A DNA stretch of 64,000 bases from Micromonospora luteifusca. GTDB taxonomy: Bacteria > Actinomycetota > Actinomycetes > Mycobacteriales > Micromonosporaceae. Of this stretch, positions 58,933-64,000 are shown piece after piece (within the stretch, counting starts at the first letter, position 1; each line of letters opens with the position of its first letter). The DNA lies in the NCBI RefSeq assembly GCF_016907275.1, contig NZ_JAFBBP010000001.1, positions 1,426,001 to 1,490,000 of the forward strand, read 5' to 3'. The notes beneath the pieces are model-generated. The model ran no database searches, was not told where the DNA came from, and was given only the letters and a program-made list of their open reading frames with translations. The position numbers and the translations under genes are program-made.

Positions 58933-60846
58933 ATGTCCGTAGACGGGTGGAACACGGTCCTGGTGCTCGGCGGGACCCGGTCCGGCAAGTCCGAGTTCGC
59001 CGAGTCCCTGGTCACCGACGCGCCGGTGGTCCGCTACCTCGCCACCGCGCCTGAGGGCGACCCGGAGGACACCGAGTGGGCGACCCGGTTGGCGACGCAC
59101 CGCGCCCGACGGCCGGGCAGCTGGACCACCGAGGAGACCGCCGCGGAGCCACGCCGGCTGGCCGACGTGCTCGCGTCCGCCGAGCCCAACGAGACGCTGC
59201 TCGTCGACGACCTGGGTGGCTGGGTGACGGTGCTTCTCGACCCGGACCACCAGCCCGCCGACGACGTGGCGACGATCACGGAACTGGCCGAGGCGGTCCG
59301 CACCTGCTCGGCGCGGGTGGTGCTGGTGAGCCCCGAGGTGGGGCTGTCGCTGGTGCCGACCACCCCGCTGGGCCGGGCGTTCACCGACGCGCTGGGCGCG
59401 GCCAACCGCGCGGTCGCCGACGCCTGCGACGCGGTGGCGCTGGTCGTCGCCGGCCAGCCGGTCTGGCTGAAGCCGGTCGCCACCACGACCGTGCCAGCCG
59501 CTCCCGCTCCCGCGACCGCGACCGCGACCGCATCGGTCGTGGCGAGCGGGGCCGACGCCGAGCCCACCCCCGAGGTGCAGCTGCCCGACGTGCTGACCCA
59601 CACGCCTCCGGTAGTCCCGAACCAGGAGCCCGGAAACCCCTGGGCGGCACCGACCATGGCGCTGCCGGTGGTGGCCACCGGGTTGGTCATCCAGCCGGGC
59701 ATGGAGTTGCCGATGCCCGACGAGTACGCGGGCCCGCAGGCGGTGGACCGACTGGCCACGCTGGACGTACCGGGGGCCGGTCTGGGTGTGCTGGACCGGG
59801 TCGTCGGTTTCGCCGCCGCCACCCAGGGCACCTCGACCCCGCAGGCCTGGGGTTCGGTGCGGGTGTTGCTGCTGCACGGCGACCATGCCGGCGGGGCGTC
59901 GGCCGGCACCGTTGCCGGTGAGTCTGCGCGCCGGGCCGCACAGGCCCGCGCAGGCCGGGGCGCGTTGGCGCGGCTGGCCGCCGAGAGCGGCGCCAGCCTG
60001 CAGGTGGTGGACACTCCGGCCGCCGCTCCGATGGAGGAACAGCCGGCGCTCTCACCCGATCAGGTGGAGTCCGCGCTGCGTTACGGCTGGAGGCTGGCCG
60101 AGCAGGCCGCCGACGCGGGCGTACAACTGCTGGTGCTGGGGGCGTGCGGAGCCGGCACCGAGGCCGCGGCCGCGGCGGTGCTCGCGGCGACCGCCGGCGC
60201 GGAGCCGCCGGCCGTGCTGGGCCGGGTGATCACCGATTCGGGCGAGATCGACGACGCGGCGTGGATGATCCGCTGCGCGGCGGTACGCGACGCCCTGCAC
60301 CGCACCCGCCGCTCGTCGCGCGGCGCCAAGGAAATCCTGGCCGAGTTGGGCGGCGGCGACGTGGCGGTGGCCACCGGCGTGCTGCTCGGCGCGACCGCCC
60401 GCCGGCTGCCGGTGCTGCTCGACGGGCCGGTCGGGGTGGCCGCCGGCATGGTCAGCCGCGACCTGGCCGGGCAGGCCCGGCACTGGTGCCTGCTCGCCGA
60501 CCACGGCGGGCACCCGGCGGTACGGCTCGCCGCCGACGTGCTCGGTCTCACCCCGCTGCTCGACCTGCGGCTGGATCTCGGCGAGGGCGCGAACGCGCTG
60601 GTCGCGCTCCCGCTGCTGCGCTCGGTGCTGGCGCTGGCCGCCGCTCTGCCGGTCCACCCGTCGCTGGGCGGTGACGAGTCGCTCGGCGGTGTCGAGGAGC
60701 CGGGCCCGGCCCCCGACGAACCGGAGCCCGACTTGACCGAGCCAGACTTCACCGAGCCCGACTTCGCCGAGCCGGAGCCGGAGGGCCCGGGCCCGGCCAG
60801 CACCGGGGCGGACGAGCAGCCGGCGTCGGGCTGGCGTGCCGGCTGA
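58933..60846 (+). CDS. CobU-CobT fusion of cobalamin nucleotide-loop assembly
   Basis: The 637-residue protein unites two enzymes. Residues 1-185 are CobU, adenosylcobinamide kinase/phosphate guanylyltransferase: P-loop LGGTRSGKS (13-20), THRARRPGSW with the guanylylated His, and TLLVDDLGGWV. An Ala/Pro/Thr-rich linker (about 185-260) leads to CobT, nicotinate-nucleotide:DMB phosphoribosyltransferase (about 260-580), with GCAGAGTEAAAAAVLA and LLDLRLDLGEGANAL, whose Glu is the catalytic base. An acidic PDEPEPDLTEPDFTE tail ends it. The fusion yields GDP-cobinamide and alpha-ribazole phosphate for CobS, encoded next with an 11-base overlap. Confidence 0.92.
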   Translation: MSVDGWNTVLVLGGTRSGKSEFAESLVTDAPVVRYLATAPEGDPEDTEWATRLATHRARRPGSWTTEETAAEPRRLADVLASAEPNETLLVDDLGGWVTVLLDPDHQPADDVATITELAEAVRTCSARVVLVSPEVGLSLVPTTPLGRAFTDALGAANRAVADACDAVALVVAGQPVWLKPVATTTVPAAPAPATATATASVVASGADAEPTPEVQLPDVLTHTPPVVPNQEPGNPWAAPTMALPVVATGLVIQPGMELPMPDEYAGPQAVDRLATLDVPGAGLGVLDRVVGFAAATQGTSTPQAWGSVRVLLLHGDHAGGASAGTVAGESARRAAQARAGRGALARLAAESGASLQVVDTPAAAPMEEQPALSPDQVESALRYGWRLAEQAADAGVQLLVLGACGAGTEAAAAAVLAATAGAEPPAVLGRVITDSGEIDDAAWMIRCAAVRDALHRTRRSSRGAKEILAELGGGDVAVATGVLLGATARRLPVLLDGPVGVAAGMVSRDLAGQARHWCLLADHGGHPAVRLAADVLGLTPLLDLRLDLGEGANALVALPLLRSVLALAAALPVHPSLGGDESLGGVEEPGPAPDEPEPDLTEPDFTEPDFAEPEPEGPGPASTGADEQPASGWRAG

Positions 60847-61609
60847 GTCGCGGTTCCTCGCGGGAACCCGGCTGGCCCTCACCACGTTCACCACGCTGCC
60901 GGTGCGGGCCGGACGAATCGACCGCCCCGTCGCCGGCACCGCGATGGCTCTCGCCCCGGTGGTTGGCGCGCTGCTCGGTGCCCTGCTGGCCGGCGTGCTG
61001 CTGCTGACCGGCGCGTTCGCTCCCCCGTTGGTGGCCGCGGGTGTGACGGTTGGCGCCGCGGCGCTGTTCACCCGCGGGCTGCACCTGGACGGGCTGGCCG
61101 ACACCGTGGACGCGCTCGGCTCGTACCGGCGGGGGGCGGCCGCGCTGGAGATCATGAAGAAGCCGGACGTCGGCCCGTTCGGGGTGGTCGCCCTGGTGGT
61201 CGTACTCCTGGTGCAGGCGGCGGCGCTCGCCGACCTGGCGGGGCGGTCCTGGCCGGCGTGTCTCGCGGCGGTGGCCGCGGCGACCGCCGCCGGGCGGTTC
61301 GGCGTCACGGTGGCCTGTCGGCGGGGTGTGCCGGCGGCCCGGCCGGACGGGCTCGGCGCGCTCGTGGCCGGCACGGTCGGCCCGGTGGCACTGGCCGTCG
61401 GCGCGGTCGCCGTCGCGCTGCTGGCGGTGCCCGCGGTGCCGGGCCGCCCATGGCAGGGGCCGCTGGCCGTCGCGGTCGCGCTCGCCGTCGCGGTCGGTCT
61501 GCTGACCCACGTGGTACGACGGCTGGGCGGGATGACCGGGGACGTCCTCGGCGCGACCGTCGAGGTGGTCACCACGCTGGTCTACCTGGGTCTGGTGCTG
61601 TCCGGCTGA
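60836..61609 (+). CDS. cobS: Cobalamin synthase (GDP-cobinamide ribazoletransferase)
   Basis: The 257-residue membrane enzyme joins adenosyl-GDP-cobinamide to alpha-ribazole(-phosphate), completing cobalamin. The signature RGLHLDGLADTVDALGSYRRG holds the Asp residues for Mg2+; KKPDVGPFGVVAL and TGDVLGATVEVVTTLVYL (DxxGA-type) are also present. About six transmembrane helices. GTG 60836 lies inside the 3' end of cobUT. Confidence 0.95.
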   Translation: MPAESRFLAGTRLALTTFTTLPVRAGRIDRPVAGTAMALAPVVGALLGALLAGVLLLTGAFAPPLVAAGVTVGAAALFTRGLHLDGLADTVDALGSYRRGAAALEIMKKPDVGPFGVVALVVVLLVQAAALADLAGRSWPACLAAVAAATAAGRFGVTVACRRGVPAARPDGLGALVAGTVGPVALAVGAVAVALLAVPAVPGRPWQGPLAVAVALAVAVGLLTHVVRRLGGMTGDVLGATVEVVTTLVYLGLVLSG

Positions 61610-61681
61610 ACCGGGCGCGGCGGGCCGGGTAGCGTTCGGCTCGACAGACAGCACCGGCGTCGGCCACCGGGGGATCCCAGA

Positions 61682-62971
61682 ATGCTCATCACGGACGACT
61701 TCCTGCCCGTACCGGTGCCGGAGTCGCTCAGCGCGACCTACCTGGTGCCGATGGCGGGGCTACCGAAGGTCAGCGCGAAGACCGCGGTGGCGGCGCTGAC
61801 CGGCCGGCTGGCCGAGCCGGTGCACGGCCTGGCCCGGCAGATGCTGGACAGCCCGCTGATGAGCGTCGACACCCGGCCCATCGCCGACTTCCCCGAGTTG
61901 CCGCCGGACCTGCTCACCGCGTTCGGCGCCACCGAGGAGCAACTGGCCCGGCTCGCCGCGGCGACCCACCTGGTGGTCGTGCAGGCCGAATACCGGCCCG
62001 GCTGGCCGCCCGCGCACGAGTGGGCGGCCCGCGCGGTCGCCGCTGCTGTGGCGGAGTCCGTCGACAGCGACGTGGTGGACGTCTTCGGCCTGCAGTTCCT
62101 CGACCCGGCGACCGCACTGCGCTCACTCCCCGACGAGCAGGGCCGAATCCGGCTGGTCGACTGGGTGCTGGTGCCGTACTCGTCGGACACCGAAGGGCTG
62201 TGGTTCACCACCAAGGGGCTGCGCCGCTTCGGGCTGCTCGAGTTGCAGACCCAGGGGGTTCCCGACCACCTCACCCGAGCCTGGGGTGCGGTGATGACCG
62301 GAGCGGCACGCCGGCTGCTGCGGGACTGGACCGACGGGCTCACCGGCGAGGAGGTGCCGGCGTTCGTGCAGCTGCCGGTGCTGGCCACGGTCACCGGGCA
62401 CGACATCGCGGTGGCGTACGGCAACCCGGAACAGCACGGCGCGACCGCCCCGGTGCTGCTGCGCCTGGAACTGGACCCGGCGACCGACCCGGAGGCCGAC
62501 TCGTTCCTCAGCCTGCGACCGCCCGCCGGACACCGGGGGCCGGACGGGCGCTACTACGCGGCAGCCTGCGCGACCCTGTTCTCCGGGATCCAACCGGACG
62601 TGCGCTACGCCCGCTCGGGTGACGCGATGAGCCGGGCGGTCGCCACCGCCCGGGCGGCCCTGGGTGACGCGCGGGCCCGGTTCGTCGCGGGCCAACTCCC
62701 GGCGGAGTCGCAGCTGGTGGTCAAGTACGGCCTGCCCGGCGACGACGGCCCGGAGTACGTCTGGGCGGGCGTCACCTCGTGGGAGGCCGCGGAGCGGATC
62801 GTCGGTGTGAGCGCCAGCGACGCCGCCACCGACCCGAGCGTCCGGATCGGCGCTCCGGTGGTGGTGGAGGCGACCGACGTAGTCGACTGGGCGGTCCTGG
62901 ACGCCACCGGCGTCATAGAGGGCGGCTGGACCCAAGCAGTCCTAGACTCCGGCGAACCCCCAACCCCCTAG
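61682..62971 (+). CDS. Hypothetical protein with C-terminal DUF2314-like domain
   Basis: The 429-residue soluble protein has no signal or membrane helix. The first 330 residues are not recognised (LITDDFLPVPVPESLSATYL; FGLQFLDPATAL; RDWTDGLTGEEVPAFVQLP). Residues about 340-425 resemble DUF2314 (YegJ-like): SQLVVKYGLPGDDGPEYVWAG, a SWEAAERIVGV turn, GAPVVVEATDVVDWAVLDATG. DUF2314 proteins are small and of unknown role, sometimes near toxin/immunity loci. It follows cobS by 72 bases and may share its transcript, but a tie to cobalamin is not evident. Confidence 0.7.
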   Translation: MLITDDFLPVPVPESLSATYLVPMAGLPKVSAKTAVAALTGRLAEPVHGLARQMLDSPLMSVDTRPIADFPELPPDLLTAFGATEEQLARLAAATHLVVVQAEYRPGWPPAHEWAARAVAAAVAESVDSDVVDVFGLQFLDPATALRSLPDEQGRIRLVDWVLVPYSSDTEGLWFTTKGLRRFGLLELQTQGVPDHLTRAWGAVMTGAARRLLRDWTDGLTGEEVPAFVQLPVLATVTGHDIAVAYGNPEQHGATAPVLLRLELDPATDPEADSFLSLRPPAGHRGPDGRYYAAACATLFSGIQPDVRYARSGDAMSRAVATARAALGDARARFVAGQLPAESQLVVKYGLPGDDGPEYVWAGVTSWEAAERIVGVSASDAATDPSVRIGAPVVVEATDVVDWAVLDATGVIEGGWTQAVLDSGEPPTP

Positions 62972-63026
62972 CCCCCCACCCCCACTCCCCCTGCCCCGCC
63001 CACCCGGCCCTGCCCCGCCCCACGGC

Positions 63027-63087
63027 GTTGATCATGAGGTTATTGCCACCGCCGTCGGCGTGTCGTGGCAATAACCTCATGATCAAC
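63027..63087. repeat. Perfect 23-bp inverted repeat between convergent genes
   Basis: The left arm 63027-63049 (GTTGATCATGAGGTTATT...) and its exact complement at 63065-63087 flank a 15-base loop. The arms are about 60 % AT in a region of more than 75 % GC, so the repeat is compositionally foreign. It is in the 155-base gap between the DUF2314 gene and gcvT. Confidence 0.9.
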
Positions 63088-63126
63088 AGAGCGGGGGCGG
63101 GGGCGGGGGCGGGAGCCCGGAGGGGG

Positions 63127-64000
63127 TTACTTCACTGAGGGGTTTACGAAGGGGGGTTTGGTTAGGGTCAGGGGGGCTCGGCGGCCGCGGATGTCGACCT
63201 CGACCTCGTCGCCTTCGGACAGGTTGGCGTCGGTGTTCAGGAGGGCCAGCGCTATGCCCTGCTTGCGGGTTGGGGAGAAGGTGCCGCTGGTCACCTCGCC
63301 AACCTGGGTGTCACCGACGTGCAGGGTCATCCCGGGCCGCGGAATGGCCCGGTCTACGGCCACCAGGCCGCGCAGCGTACGCCGGGGGCCGGCGGCCTTC
63401 TCGGCGAGCAGCGCGGCACGGCCCCAGAAGGCCGGCTTGTCCCAACCGACCGCCCAGCCGGAGCGGGCCTGCACCGGGGTGATCTCCAGGGAGAGGTCCT
63501 GCCCGTGCAGCGGGTAGCCCATCTCGGTACGCAGCGTGTCCCGGGCGGCCAGGCCGCACGCCCGCAGGTCGAACGCCTCCCCGGCGGCGAAGAGCGCGTC
63601 CCAGACGGTCACCGCGTGCTCCGCCGGCACCACCAGTTCGTAACCCAGCTCGCCGGTGTAGCCGGTACGGCAGACGGTCAGCTCCACCCCGGCCAGGTTC
63701 GCCGCGGAGAAGCTCATGTAGCCGTGCTCCGTGGGCAGGTCGAGAGCGGCCAGCAACTCGGCCGAGCGGGGGCCCTGCACGGCCAGCACGGCGTACGCCT
63801 CGTGCTCGTCGGTCACGGTGACCTGCGCGGGCGCCGCGGCGCGCAACCGACGCACCACCTCGCCGGTGTTCGCCGCGTTCGGGATGAGGAAGACGTGGTC
63901 GTCGGCGTACAGGTAGGCGATGATGTCGTCGACCACACCGCCGGTGGCGTCGTCACAGCAGAGCGTGTACTGCGCCCGGCCCGGACCGATCCGGCCCAGG
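63127..64000 (-). CDS. gcvT: Aminomethyltransferase of the glycine cleavage system, 5' end missing
   Basis: The frame runs off the right edge, so about 290 C-terminal residues are seen, without the start. GcvT features: [49 protein letters not shown] (folate-binding loop), [20 protein letters not shown] and the C-terminal [21 protein letters not shown]. The enzyme releases ammonia from aminomethyl-H-protein and makes methylene-THF. gcvH and gcvP are not in the window. It matches M. tuberculosis Rv2211c in position relative to cobT/cobS. Confidence 0.95.
   Translation of the reverse strand, partial: LGRIGPGRAQYTLCCDDATGGVVDDIIAYLYADDHVFLIPNAANTGEVVRRLRAAAPAQVTVTDEHEAYAVLAVQGPRSAELLAALDLPTEHGYMSFSAANLAGVELTVCRTGYTGELGYELVVPAEHAVTVWDALFAAGEAFDLRACGLAARDTLRTEMGYPLHGQDLSLEITPVQARSGWAVGWDKPAFWGRAALLAEKAAGPRRTLRGLVAVDRAIPRPGMTLHVGDTQVGEVTSGTFSPTRKQGIALALLNTDANLSEGDEVEVDIRGRRAPLTLTKPPFVNPSVK

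Overview
This is a high-GC actinobacterial chromosome segment, most probably from the family Micromonosporaceae (Micromonospora or a close relative). The evidence is the GC-rich coding bias, frequent GTG starts, actinobacterial-type cytochrome bcc genes (three-helix Rieske protein, di-heme QcrC), a PimB-type mannosyltransferase, and a gene order that recalls the Mycobacterium tuberculosis Rv2182c-Rv2211c region (acyltransferase, SRPBCC protein, FadD15, PimB', DEDDh/UvrC-like nuclease, trpD, ctaE-qcrCAB, ctaC-ctaF, adenosine kinase, erpA, glycerate kinase, cobT, cobS, gcvT). It is mostly core chromosome. I see no phage, insertion sequence, CRISPR array, tRNA or rRNA.

Layout. 1-10.4 kb: the end of a large ATPase regulator, a membrane protein, otsA, then a leftward set (alpha/beta-hydrolase-like protein, flavin monooxygenase, endonuclease/phosphatase-fold protein, ROK glucokinase, a Cys-containing hypothetical, SRPBCC protein). 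10.9-19.3 kb: fadD, a histidine kinase/response regulator pair, a DUF574 methyltransferase overlapping a GGDEF-EAL protein, and a TetR regulator with plsC. 19.3-30.2 kb: pimB, an M48 protease, a small Cys-rich protein and an NYN protein on the minus strand; then a DEDDh-GIY-YIG nuclease, a Rel-like protein and a coupled NUDIX/nucleotidyltransferase/RAM run. 30.4-40.2 kb: respiratory genes qcrCAB-ctaE and ctaC-ctaF (ctaD, the catalytic oxidase subunit, is absent) around a CtaG-like gene and trpD. 40.3-48.4 kb: cysteine desulfurase-tusA, adenosine kinase, erpA, glycerate kinase, nadA, murA and a DUF3043 protein. 48.6-64 kb: an XRE-cupin regulator, a 1,715-residue repeat-rich WG protein, an aldo/keto reductase, a site-2 protease, a Ser/Thr kinase, a CobU-CobT fusion with cobS, a DUF2314 protein and the 3' part of gcvT.

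How genes work together: qcrCAB and ctaE/C/F supply much of the bcc-aa3 respiratory chain; plsC and pimB act in membrane lipid and PIM synthesis; cobUT-cobS finish the nucleotide loop of cobalamin; the cysteine desulfurase, TusA and ErpA handle sulfur and Fe-S delivery, which NadA, QcrA and others consume.

The least ordinary signals are in the gaps. (1) A short start-site cassette (Shine-Dalgarno-like CGCGAACRAAAGGC, then a GTG followed by codons for SARSE) lies at the start of the hydrolase-like gene (6349, minus) and is tandemly triplicated in front of the cysteine desulfurase (40353-40531), where it forms a coupled upstream ORF. (2) Two other short leader ORFs starting SER (35867, 49480) also end in ATGA overlaps with the next gene. 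(3) Four unrelated perfect or near-perfect long inverted repeats (16-23 bp stems, all containing GATC) lie in gene-end gaps. (4) Tandem duplications sit on or beside stop codons at 5529, 37554 and 55915. (5) Many genes have a TANNNT box 6-8 bases ahead of the start codon, which suggests leaderless transcripts.
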